Source: Zychaea mexicana (taxonomy: Eukaryota; Mucoromycota; Mucoromycetes; Mucorales; Lichtheimiaceae). From it: a stretch of 13,666 bases of DNA. The stretch is from positions 1 to 13,666 of the forward strand of contig NW_026516953.1 of NCBI RefSeq assembly GCF_025766255.1, in the 5' to 3' direction. The notes beneath the pieces were generated by a model, which worked only from the letters and a program-made list of their open reading frames with translations, was not told where the DNA came from and did not search any database. A program made the translations under genes and the position numbers. Positions 1-8,800 of the stretch are shown one piece after another; within the stretch, counting starts at the first letter, position 1; each line of letters opens with the position of its first letter.

Positions 1-100
1 CGTCTCGTTTTTCAGTCATTGCTTTTGCAACTGGGAATTTTGGTGGATCAATGTTTTGCGCAATTTGTTGTAACGTTGGTGGAGTGGATTCCCGGTAGTG
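1..100 (-). CDS. Possible partial reading frame running off the window's left edge
   Basis: On the minus strand a frame is open from about position 100 to the window edge (about 33 codons). It begins HYRESTPPTLQQIA and continues through NIDPPKFPVAKAM. The composition looks coding (Pro, Gln, Lys, few Cys), but a stop lies shortly upstream, at about 115-117. A true gene would therefore need an exon boundary there; an AATAG acceptor-like site is present nearby, but I could not find a phase-consistent upstream exon. The family is not recognised. It may equally be a chance open frame. Confidence 0.22.
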
Positions 101-189
101 ATTTTTCTCTATTATTTATCTGGTTGTTTTTTGTTCCAAAGATAAGAAAGCTTTACCGATCTAGCCATCGATAATACAGGTAGTGTCTG

Positions 190-488
190 TACTATACTAT
201 CAAACTAATTAAAATGCACACAGGTAGACCATTTGTGGTATATAACAGAGATGAAATATTATATTGTGTGCAATTTGTTATTGTTTGGTTTGTTATGTAT
301 AAGGTCAGAATTTTGAGAGTACCAAAATATAATCCATCCAATGCCAAATTGAAAATATGGCTTGCGCCAAAATGAAAAAAACCAAGTGCCAAGTAAAAAA
401 CCATTGTCAGCCCCCATCTGCCAAATGGAAATTCGTGTCATGCCAAGTTGAAAAGCAAGATGCGCCAAACATTAGTGAAAATCCTGTA
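190..488 (+). repeat. Left terminal inverted repeat (~299 bp)
   Basis: This segment matches the reverse complement of 3445-3738 almost base for base over most of its length. It differs by a 38-bp segment present only here (about 302-339) and a ~31-bp segment present only in the right arm. The inner edge is the shared CCTGTA at 483-488, after which the arms diverge. Confidence 0.88.
343..468 (+). promoter_or_regulatory. Periodic GCCAA motif array in the left TIR
   Basis: GCCAA begins at 343, 366, 388, 420, 442 and 464, so steps are 23, 22, 32, 22 and 22 bases. Most copies extend to a TGCCAAnTTGAAAA-like or GCGCCAAAAT-like context. Regular subterminal motifs of this kind are known as transposase or accessory-protein binding sites in several DNA transposons. 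That role here is inferred. Confidence 0.55.
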
Positions 489-718
489 ACAAAACCACTA
501 TGTGTTACTTCCACTAAGTCATTATATTTTCTTTTACCAGTTGATGACCTTTTTCGCATTCTCATTCAGATTTTCAAAAATAATTTATCAACCTATAGTG
601 AAAACACTTCCAGTCATAAGGGAAGCAGCTACATTGATATGCTGCCATCATGATACTGTTTTCAGAGTAAGGACACACATGAAAGCAATGGATATTGTCG
701 CTTATTCCCAAAAAGCTT
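489..718. other. Element interior, left part, no gene seen
   Basis: This is AT-rich sequence between the left TIR and the nested insertion. Plus-strand frames are open across it but run into TIR and nested-element sequence in a way that argues against a real gene. No domain was recognised. Confidence 0.5.
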
Positions 719-729
719 CCGGTGTTTAT
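719..729. repeat. 11-bp direct repeat, left copy (probable target-site duplication)
   Basis: CCGGTGTTTAT here is repeated exactly at 1814-1824, immediately outside both ends of a segment with inverted terminal motifs. Mutator-like elements typically make 9-11 bp target duplications. Confidence 0.55.
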
Positions 730-1060
730 GGGTGCGCGAATTTTTACGTACTTCCATTTTCGGCGATTGCAGGTAAAGCAGTCGCTCTGGCAGGAAAACC
801 GGTCTCTTTTTCTGAGCGCGTTCCTTGACTACTTACACTCACTAGTCATACAATCATACTAACACCAATTTTTACGTACGTCAACCTTTACGTACCTTTA
901 AAACATAGTGTAGGCTTTCTTGCCCTTCCGTGAAATTTGATTATATATACAAAATCTTCAAAGTAATAACAACAACATGTATGGTCCTTTTAGCGCTCAA
1001 GGTACTTAAAAATCATATACAGCAGGTACGTAAAATCGGAAGTATGTAACTCCAAAATGA

Positions 1061-1111
1061 GAAGTACGTAAAATTTTATAGGTTAAATATACAGCGCGAG
1101 AACTGATTTAC
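1061..1111 (+). repeat. Internal duplicated block A, copy 1
   Basis: This ~50-bp block starts GAAGTACGTAAAATTTTATAG, includes ATACAGCG, and ends with AGAAC-GATTTAC. It recurs at about 1673-1722 with a few substitutions, in the same orientation. Confidence 0.75.
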
Positions 1112-1519
1112 TGTAAGGTGCGAACAGGGACAAGACAACACAAGGCCAGAAACACCGGACGAGAATGTGCTAGGTGCTTTCGGCAAGAACAGGACAAGAC
1201 AAGAAGGAAGCCAGAAGGTAGGAAACCAGATAGTGAGGAAAGAAACAAGAACAAGGTACAGGGAGGAAACAAGATAACTGACTGATGTTTTATCGTTCAA
1301 AGACTATGATATATATATATTTATGTCTTTACTATAGAATTCAATGATGTGAATAAACGGAAAGATTGGTATTAAGGTCGATAATTCGGATGATGATGAT
1401 AGATGGGGATTTAATATGTCATCAACGAGGTTGAGGATGATCACTTACTAGAGGTCGAAGAATGTTTATAACATTTATGTACTTCGGTGGCCAAGTACGT
1501 AAATTTTTGCATAAAAAGT

Positions 1520-1548
1520 AAGGTGAAGTACGTAAAAAATTTACAGTA
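1520..1548 (+). repeat. Internal duplicated block B, copy 1
   Basis: AAGGTGAAGTACGTAAAA followed by an A/T stretch and TTTACAGTA is repeated at 1785-1812, differing by one base in an A-run. Copy 2 forms the right end of the nested element, so copy 1 may mark an earlier end or a partial internal duplication. Confidence 0.75.
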
Positions 1549-1672
1549 GCCATCGTAGCTGCGACGGTTATACAGAGTCAAAGTATGATAGGCTACATCA
1601 ATGGTAGCTATTCGTATGATCTACTCAAACGAGGCACAAAAAAGACAAGAAGTACGTAAAATTCCCAAATAG

Positions 1673-1722
1673 GAAGTACGTAAAATTTTATAGTACAAAT
1701 ATACAGCGTCAGAACCGATTTA
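1673..1722 (+). repeat. Internal duplicated block A, copy 2
   Basis: Second copy of the block at 1061-1111, offset by about 612 bases. Conserved landmarks are GAAGTACGTAAAATTTTATAG, ATACAGCG and CGATTTAC. Confidence 0.75.
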
Positions 1723-1784
1723 CGTACTTGAGTGGCTAAGTACATAAAAACTTGGAGGCTAAGTACGTAAAAATCCAAAAAAGG

Positions 1785-1812
1785 AAGGTGAAGTACGTAA
1801 AAATTTACAGTA
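1785..1812 (+). repeat. Internal duplicated block B, copy 2 (right end of nested element)
   Basis: Second copy of the 1520-1548 block. It sits directly inside the right 11-bp flanking repeat. Confidence 0.75.
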
Positions 1813-1813
1813 C

Positions 1814-1824
1814 CCGGTGTTTAT
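1814..1824. repeat. 11-bp direct repeat, right copy
   Basis: Exact copy of CCGGTGTTTAT at 719-729. Beyond it the sequence no longer contains TACGTA motifs. Confidence 0.55.
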
Positions 1825-2067
1825 ATATCTCTTTTGCGAGGCAACACTTTAAAAGTCAGATATACTGTACACTCTCTTACACTGCTTTTTAAACGACGCA
1901 AGATGAAGTTACTTGGCAACTTTTTTTGTTTAAGGATACTCCTGACAGTTTTTTCCTCCTACGGGAACAGTAGAAGAGAATATTACTATACTTATTGACT
2001 ACTACTACCGACTAGAGACAACAAAACATTACTTCTTTTATTGAATACATACATGGTGTTGGAGTGT
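1825..2067. other. Element interior between nested insertion and Myb gene 3' end
   Basis: No gene or RNA was recognised. It should contain the 3' untranslated region of the minus-strand Myb gene ending at 2068. Confidence 0.5.
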
Positions 2068-3179
2068 TTAAAGACGCCGATTCTTGGCTTGACATGAGGC
2101 CACACTCCGACCCAATCTGAGAGCAATTTCCTCCCATGGCAGCTTCTTGTTACGGTACCGAACCAGCGCATCTGTTTCTTCTGCTGTCCAAGACTGATAG
2201 GGTCTTCTCAAACTTGGGGCGTTGGATGCTGGAGTGTTCGCAGCGTCGGTGATGGTATCATCTGTATACTTTTTCGTGGTTTTGGTAGTATCAGCGCTTG
2301 TGACAGATGGCGCTGAAGATGGAGGTGGCGGACGCGGCGCGGATGATGATCGCTCTTGCTGTTTCCGCTGCTGTTGTTGTTCTGGCATTGCTTCTTTTTT
2401 TATAATACTCTGCCATTTGGAAGTGCATGAGCCAACAGAGCGGTCCATCTTGAGGGCGATTTCTTTCCACGGTAATCCCTGTTGGCGATAGTGGGCCAGT
2501 GTTTGCTCTTCTTCCTTGGACCAAGACTTTCCGGTCCGGTAGCTCGTTTCGATGTTTTTACTGTCGTCGCGGCCGTCATTATCGGACCCAGCGTCCACGT
2601 TGTTGTTGCTGCGTGCTGCTGCTGCTATTTTTTCTGTTGACAACAATTCGGGGCTCTCGTCTTCATCTTGTTGTGATTGTAGACGTTGTTTCTCTTTCAG
2701 TCGGTAGTACTTGCTCTTGACGGAAGCGACGGTGCGATTCATCTCCATAGCCACGGAGTTGAATGTCATTTTTTGCGTCTCACGGTATTTTGGTAAATTG
2801 TGTTCCTCCTGCTTTGTCCAAAACTTGACGGTGCGTATGGGTACTCGATAGGCAGGAAACGATGCTACTTCTGGCTGCTCTCTTTTACCAGCATCATCTA
2901 CTTCAGGCTCAGAAGACGAGCTCTTGCGCTATAGTGTTCACGATATAACATATTAGTTGAATTTGCCTGACAACATTTATACCGCAATCAATACAAATGA
3001 TATCAATGATGGCCTGCCGTTTTCATTTGATGCTCTTCATAAACTCTTCGGCATTCTTGCGCCGAGTGTGGCTCACTGGTCAACTTGGCGATTTCATCCC
3101 AGGACAAACGTGGCTGCTTCTGTCTGGTTTCGATCACGATACGCTTGTCACTTTTGATCCATGACTTTGTTGTTAACAT
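2068..3179 (-). CDS. Four-repeat Myb/SANT DNA-binding protein, two exons, junction problematic
   Basis: Exon 2 (2928-2068, 286 codons plus TAA) encodes three trihelical Myb/SANT repeats. In exon-2 numbering these are about residues 36-78 (FWTKQEEHNL...VASVKSKYY), 134-176 (KSWSKEEEQTL...SCTSKW) and 245-286 (QSWTAEETDAL...SCQAK). They are joined by acidic, Gln-rich and Pro/Ser/Thr-rich linkers, and the last repeat ends at the stop codon. Exon 1 (ATG at 3179) holds a fourth repeat, from SWIKSDKR to SAQECRRVYEEH. Exon 2 is preceded by a good acceptor (TATAG at 2933-2929) with a CTAAT branch-like site. However, the exon 1 frame hits TGA at 3005-3003 before the best donor (GGTATAA, GT at 2982). One base of frame change would connect the exons. 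The gene is therefore either mutated in exon 1 or spliced in a way I cannot see. Myb repeats bind DNA in the nucleus; a role in element-end recognition is inferred. Confidence 0.62.
2929..2982 (-). other. Candidate intron of the Myb gene
   Basis: On the minus strand this 54-bp segment starts GTATAA and ends TATAG, with CTAAT about 20 bases before the acceptor. Its 3' boundary is well supported by the Myb-containing frame that begins right after it. The 5' boundary is tentative because exon 1 reaches a stop codon before it. Confidence 0.4.
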
Positions 3180-3444
3180 AATTTCTGGAAATTAGCGTGA
3201 TAAGTGTAGCGCTGGAAAGACTCAAGAGTGATATGGCTAAAGAAGTTATGTTCGAGAAAGAATGGTGGTGTCACAAAAAGAAAGAGATGGACGGCTTAAA
3301 TATGAAAGTGATTTCTTATCCAAACAGGAGTGATGTCAGAGAGGATGGATTAGCCAATAGAATGACTAAAACGTGCTCCTATTCATGTTGAGCTGGTAGT
3401 ACCACTTTAGCGAGTCCTCTAAGAAACGAGTTGTCAGCAAGTTA
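3180..3444. other. Upstream region of the Myb gene inside the element
   Basis: This stretch lies between the Myb start codon and the right TIR, so it probably holds the promoter. A short plus-strand open frame (3197-3391) has no recognisable domain and is not called. Confidence 0.4.
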
Positions 3445-3738
3445 TACAGGATTTTCACTAATGTTTGGCGCATCTTGCTTTTCAATTTGGCGTGACACGA
3501 ATTTCCATTTGGCAGATGGGGAATATAACTTGGCGCATGAAAAATTAGAATGGCTGACAGTGGTTTTTTACTTGGCACTTGGTTTTTTTTTTCATTTTGG
3601 CGCAAGCCATATTTTCAATTTGGCATTATACATAGCAAACCAAATAATAACAAATTGCACACAATATAATATCTCATCTCTGTTTTATACCACGAATGGT
3701 CTACCTGTGTGCATTTTAATTAGTTTGATAGTATAGTA
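3445..3738 (-). repeat. Right terminal inverted repeat (~294 bp)
   Basis: Reverse complement of the left TIR, with the outer edge at 3738 (TAGTATAGTA) and the inner edge at CCTGTA (minus strand, 3450-3445). It retains a ~31-bp segment missing from the left arm, and lacks the 38 bp found only in the left arm. Confidence 0.88.
3465..3624 (-). promoter_or_regulatory. Periodic TTGGC (GCCAA) motif array in the right TIR
   Basis: TTGGC starts at 3465, 3487, 3509, 3530, 3572, 3597 and 3620, with a degenerate ATGGC at 3550. Steps are 22, 22, 21, 20, 22, 25 and 23 bases. The array mirrors the one in the left TIR, where one to two units have been lost. Confidence 0.58.
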
Positions 3739-4474
3739 TGATATAAAAAACTATAGTTTAGCGTGTGATCAGCAAAACAACAACAAATGATATGAAAATG
3801 GAAGAAAAGAGAGGAAAAAAGGTTGTATATTAATCAAAATTGGATGAGAGCAAGTCAAAAAAACAATTGAACCGAAAATATCCTGGTACAATCATCTACA
3901 AGATCTTCTTCAAAGTAACAATTTGGAAAAAAAGAGTTTGAATAGTACAGGTTATGCATATAGGGTGATGTGTCAAAGGTTCCCATGAAAATGAATTGAG
4001 CCTGTGAAGTGAGGTGGATTTTTTTTTTGTTCCATAGCTTGTTGGTTAAAATTATTCGTTATATGACGGAAGGGGACATACTTGTTTATTTGTAGTTTTG
4101 TTGGTGCCAATAATCTTTCTATTATAATATGTGAACAATACTGCTGTTTTAGGTTCCTGAAACTTTAGAAAAGAGAAGAAATTATTCATGGCGCGGCGTT
4201 CAATAATAATAATAATATTAATAATAATAACGAGAAAGACAGAGAAATAGATGAGAGGATAAGACACCTTTTGTGTATCGTTATTCTATATGTTTTGAAA
4301 CAAATTGATATGTACATACTCAAATAAAAAAGGTTTGTATTAATCATGATACAAGGTATATAATTGTTGAGATAATTTCTGGTTGATACAATATGGAACA
4401 GCACGAAGAGAGAGAAAACGGGTAAATACTAACAACAGTGTTAAAGAAGTGGGGGAATATTGACAAAGACGAAA
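3739..4474. other. Intergenic region between the long-TIR element and the 12-exon gene
   Basis: AT-rich sequence with long A and T runs. It must contain the 3' untranslated region of the minus-strand gene ending at 4475. Short frames on both strands show only low-complexity, hydrophobic Phe/Ile/Leu-rich translation and are not called. Confidence 0.5.
4200..4231. repeat. (AAT)n-type microsatellite
   Basis: About ten trinucleotide units of AAT/ATA, interrupted once by ATTA. Confidence 0.85.
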
Positions 4475-7175
4475 TCAATTGGATGATCTATCTTGGGTTG
4501 GAGTGAAAAATATATCAGGGTTTGTATTTGCTGAAGTGGCTATAGATGAGGTATAATTGGATCGTGATCGTTCAAATCTTCTTTGTCTAAGTAGAGGGCC
4601 ACGGACTACTTTTCGTAACTTAAGATGTTCATTCTAAGTTTACAGCATATTAGTATTTGTCACCCCTTCAAGCAGATGTCACAGTATATAAAATGCCACT
4701 AACCTTCCAATGCAATAATAAAGTGAGTGTTTTATGGAAATCACTAATATCGTCCAATGTCAAGGGTAAGTACATGTCACCAATGGTTGTGCCAACAAAA
4801 TAATTATTATATCTCTTCATCGAAACCAATTTTCCTTCAGCCCCTAAAAGAAAAAAAAAGATATTGAGGAGCCAACACTTTTTTTTATAGCAAAAAAAAA
4901 AATATACAAGTGATTACCTGTCCACTCCATAGATAAGATACTGATATCATTATTGAATCCATCAAAAGGTAATCGTAATATTTGTAATAGCACACATGCA
5001 TTGACTCGAAGATTCTTGTTATGCTGTTTGTCAACTAAACTGTCTCCAGCTCCGGCAGATTTCCATTCCGATGCTGAGAGTTCAAATTCGTCGTGTTCCA
5101 TGATTACATCAATTTTTCTTCCAACAATACTGGATATTTTTTCTTTATCACCAAATGCATGTTCATTTGCTTGTCGTACAACTTTTGTGGCCATGCTACA
5201 TTTTTCTCCCCTTGATAAAAAAACATATTTGCTTCAGTCACTATAGTAGCCTTTGCCATCCGCCCATCCTTTCTATTTAACACTTACATTCTAACTGACA
5301 AATCCGTATCCCGTAACAAAATATCTAACAATGAAACTAAGCGGTGGGTCCAGTCTACTTCAGTTGCTCCTTTTTCATTTCCCCATTTTTTCACGTTTCG
5401 AATACTATATTACAAACATAAATGATAAAAGCAGTCAATAAATGAGATAAAAAGTAGCACAGATACATGGCATAATAATTCCTCCAACATACACATAAGT
5501 GAGAATATCAATGACTTGAAGATTGATGTTATCTTTTTCTGTTTCCAATTGTTTAGAAGCGGCATTGGATAAGTATCTTAAAGCTGGGTGTTCTCCTTCC
5601 AACTCCAACAACTACAAATTGAATAATAAAAGGTTGGTTTGTTGATCGCATACATCATTTGAACCGATCCCCCATGAATAATACACATACTTCAATCGTT
5701 TCCTTAAATATCAATGATAAAAAAGCGGGCAATTCTTTTATGGTGTTACTTTGGCTTTTGCTGTGCTCCTTGACTTCATGGACATGAGATGGCTCCAATG
5801 CTTTTAACATTTTTTTGCTTGTATTATTATTTGCGACATCAACAATCAACGACAATGACAAACTATTCAATAATAATTTATGTTTTAGAATGGGTGCTAG
5901 CTGCTATATTTACAATTGACCAAAACAAAAAGTATTACCTTAATGTGAATCGATATGCATCATCTACATCACTTGTTGTCCAGTCCTCCAATAGATTGGC
6001 AGCCATTTTCGTTAACGCATCGGAAACAGACACCGCTCTTTGTTCTCGAATGATACCTAATACCGTTGTAGACATAGTAACCGATTTCTTGAGATACTAT
6101 TAACGATAGTTTAAAAGTGAATATTAGAAGTTATACAAAAAAAGAGCAAAATTAAAATCAACAAGAAAAACAAAACTTACCAAGGTATATGCCCATTGAA
6201 AGAGTGCTGATCTTGTAATTGATGTTGATGATGATGAAGCTGTGCTCGGAATAATTTCGGTGACATCGAGCTGTTGTGGAGTAGTCGTTGTCAACGTGTC
6301 ATTGTCAATATCAAAAAAATCTTTCGTTTTGGAGCCAACCTAATATACGTACTTGTCAATAAAAATCATGACAATAATAAAAGCAAACGTTGAAAAAACC
6401 AACCACAGATCCACCATGCTCTTCAGTTTCATTTATGTTTTCTCGCTCTTCCTCTTGATCGTTGAATAGAGAATCATCATCACTGCTACTATCCTAATAA
6501 ATAAAACAATATCATATTAGAACTACATACGAGAAAAAAAAAGAGTGCTGCGTATACTGACCGCTCCACGATCATCATTATTATCATTATTAATAGACCG
6601 ATCCTTTGGTTTTTCTTCTTTGAAACGTGCTTTCTTGTTACTCTTCTTACTACTACTTGCCACTCTTTTTGAGCTATATAAAATAAAATATAAGTTAAAA
6701 GATGAATACTTCGCGAAACTATTATTTTATTACCTTGTTTTATATTTATGAATAATATTGTGGCTGTTTCCAGTGAATATATCAACAGGACCACTTAACG
6801 TGATACTGGTACTAGAACTGCTGGAGTTTGACTGTAACCACTTCTTTACATCGTCAATGAATATTTTCTAATTTTTATTATCCAAAGTTAGTATCAATCG
6901 GTTTACTCTCAATGGGAAATGAAAATTACCGTTGATTCTTTAATTAGTGTTCCTACATGACGCTTGACGTCCATGGGAAGGTCACATAATGCTAACCAGT
7001 CAAGATCTTTTTTCATATTTGCCAAAATAGTAGCTGGGTCAGCTCGTGGATGGTGCTTTACATAATTTTTGAAAGACCATTCCTCAATAGGCTTGTTCAC
7101 AAAAATGGAGCGTCTTGGTAATGAAGATTCTAAAGTGTCAAACACTTTTCCTTTGTATTTGGATATAGCAGACAT
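4475..7175 (-). CDS. 12-exon gene; uncharacterised protein with PD-(D/E)XK nuclease-like C-terminal region (632 aa)
   Basis: Twelve exons, read on the minus strand: 7175-6930, 6867-6734, 6673-6562, 6493-6404, 6339-6181, 6096-5939, 5862-5691, 5611-5493, 5404-5288, 5210-4918, 4843-4704, 4633-4475. All 11 introns (60-88 bp) have GT..AG ends and keep phase; several donors are GTAAGT or GTATGT. The total is 1899 nt, or 632 residues. A stop lies four codons upstream of the start ATG. Visible parts: an N-terminal ~125 residues of mixed composition; a basic patch near 130-150 (KKSNKKARF, a possible nuclear signal); an acidic/Ser stretch near 165-190; then a conserved-looking region from about 400. 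Exon 10 has GRKID (Asp about 470) followed by ELSASEWK (Glu about 484, Lys about 486), the spacing of a D...ExK nuclease core. It continues with a strand-like SMEWTG motif and, in exon 11, LP-x-LT...LLLHWK. I recall similar unnamed proteins as recurrent in Mucorales genomes. Enzyme activity and biological role are unproven. The exon 4 donor is uncertain by one codon (6404 or 6407). Confidence 0.85.
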
Positions 7176-8800
7176 TTGAATATTTTAAAACAGGTTTTTT
7201 AAAAAGTAATGTCGCAAAAAAAAAATTCTTATAATGAGTTATCTGGGGGAATTAGCTTGGGTTACAGACCGGAGCCAAAAATAAATAAATCATGTGATAT
7301 TGATGATTCTTCTATAATTTTTTTCTTTTGCAATATTTACATAGATCTTTATATTGAAGTGAGAGAACCAGTTATTTACAATGCGTGGGTATTAACATGT
7401 GAACCCAACAATGGTGAAAATCACCCAAAGGCAAAATAAGTTTGCATGGACATAGACAAAGCACAATACAGGTCGGTTTTATGCAAATCCTTGTCGTGGA
7501 TTATTATATATGGTAAAAAATAATAATAAAAACGGCACTGTGGATAAGTTAATACAGTGTAAGGACTCCTTGAAGGGCCTTCTGGTGAAATATGTGAAGA
7601 ACAAAGATGCTGTTGCAAAAAAAAAGGTGGAATCATTGGTACTCGTTTTTTTTCATCATGCCATGATACTAGTGGCAATAAAGCTGATAAACATAGAGGA
7701 GAACATGGGGTAGTTACTGCTGAGTAGGTAGGAACTTTTAGAAGCAAAACAGAAAGAAAAAGACAACGCCGGATAACTACAAAATTGTTGCTCAGGATCT
7801 ACAAAGTCGAAATTACTAGCAGATGATTACTGTAACAGAGAGATAGGGAGAAAGTGTGTGTGTGTACAGTTGTTTGAAAACATTGTCTATTATGATTTAC
7901 TAACGAGATGCGTTTCTGTATTTTAGGTAATCTAACACCACGATGCTGGTTTCGTCAAGAATGGACGCGATCTCCGAAAAGTGTTTTGTATGGATACCTT
8001 AGGTCATAGACTGGGAACAGATTCTTTATATATTTCGTCAGATATATTAAACATATATCGAGTTAAAAAAAGCTCAAAGAACAGCAGCCAATGTTTTCTA
8101 CTTCAGTTTTCGTTACTATGGACAATAAATTATCTTGAGTGTATTCATGCAGACACAGCTTGTTTTCTTCGTGTACTATGCGGGTTTTTTTCATTCATAC
8201 ACTAATGTGCTCCGCATATCTGCCAGGCCAAAACCACGGATCATCTTCAAAACTATCCACTTGATCTTTACTGGGATCATGGGGCGTGCAACGTGCCAGG
8301 CTATTCGATCTAATTCCAAGATGCTACATAGATTTATTTATACTCACCAATTTTTTTCCTACAAGGAAACGAACTATGTTCGCAAATTTACTAAGTGCAT
8401 CTAATCCATGTTATCAGTGAGACCTTGTTTCAATTACTATCGTAAAGTAGCCAAATACGACTCTTCAGGCAAACATAAACTCTATTCTTCAGTTTCGCCT
8501 ATATTTATAAGCTCGACATCTAGTAAAAGGGCAAGATGCTTCAACCAATTTCTTGTATAAAACATCAATTCAATTCAATTGTTTTCTGTTGAAGTGATCC
8601 GGAAACATTTAATATCCTTTCACTCATCATCTAGATTGTTTTTAAGTGTTATAAACAAGTATACATTAATTTTACAAGAGAAAAAAAAAGGGCGGTACAA
8701 ATGCAATGGCTGTATATAATATGGATGGGATGGACGAACAGGTTAAATAATGTCATTAATATGTCTTTCTATTCACTCTTGTGTGCATGCCTACGCTTCA
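7176..8800. other. Long region without a convincing gene
   Basis: It begins with the promoter of the 12-exon gene (7176 onward). Several short plus-strand frames exist (7209-7439, 7510-7713, 7981-8205, 8135-8404), but none shows a recognisable domain or a splice-supported extension. A minus-strand frame of 42 codons at 8323-8198 contains DDPWFWPG and may be a relic. A (GT)n stretch lies near 7855-7865. I see no tRNA or rRNA. Confidence 0.5.

Larger units (their letters stand above)
730..1813. mobile_element. Probable nested non-autonomous element (Mutator-like?)
   Basis: The segment is flanked by an exact 11-bp direct repeat. Its ends share AATTTTTACGTACTTC in inverted orientation (about 739-754 on the left; its complement near 1790-1805 on the right). 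TACGTA occurs at least twelve times inside (745, 873, 889, 1027, 1065, 1496, 1529, 1653, 1677, 1721, 1764, 1794). The left copies read TTTACGTA and the later copies read GTACGTAAA, so the motif array is itself inverted. I noticed TACGTA only about three times in the rest of the window. No transposase is encoded. The terminal bases beyond the shared 16-mer do not match well, so the exact ends are uncertain. Confidence 0.5.
190..3738. mobile_element. 3.5-kb long-TIR DNA element carrying a Myb/SANT gene
   Basis: Two inverted copies of a ~295-bp sequence (190-488 and 3445-3738) bound this segment and define a DNA-transposon-like or foldback-like unit. The outermost shared bases are TACTATACTATCAAAC. 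If the terminal TA on each side (190-191 and 3737-3738) is the target duplication, the element proper runs from 192 to 3736. A TG dinucleotide also flanks both ends (188-189 and 3739-3740), so the duplication is ambiguous. The interior holds a Myb-repeat gene on the minus strand and a probable nested insertion at 730-1813. No DDE transposase frame is visible, so the element is either non-autonomous or of a type whose enzyme I cannot see. PIF/Harbinger elements are known to encode a Myb-like accessory protein, but the second Harbinger gene and a TWA duplication are not seen here. Confidence 0.72.

Noticed and set aside
192..468. Minus-strand frames inside the left TIR, and the matching plus-strand frame at 3431-3736 in the right TIR
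   Set aside because: The two share peptide sequence only because the TIRs are inverted copies. They are low-complexity, truncated by indels between arms, and have no domain; the shared signal is the repeat, not a gene.
2222..2720. Plus-strand frames opposite the Myb gene (Cys/Val-rich)
   Set aside because: They are antisense shadows of the Gln/Ser/Pro-rich Myb-protein coding strand.
5789..6103. Plus-strand 104-codon frame
   Set aside because: It overlaps exons 6 and 7 and the intervening intron of the well-supported minus-strand gene and has no recognisable domain.
7209..7439. Plus-strand frame starting ATGTCGCAAAAA, divergent from the 12-exon gene
   Set aside because: Composition is AT-driven (Phe/Ile/Tyr/Asn) with no domain and no splice-supported extension.
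7510..7740. Lys-rich plus-strand frame and an overlapping Gly/Cys-rich frame
   Set aside because: Both are short. Joining them would need a frameshift at homopolymer runs, and neither resembles a known family.
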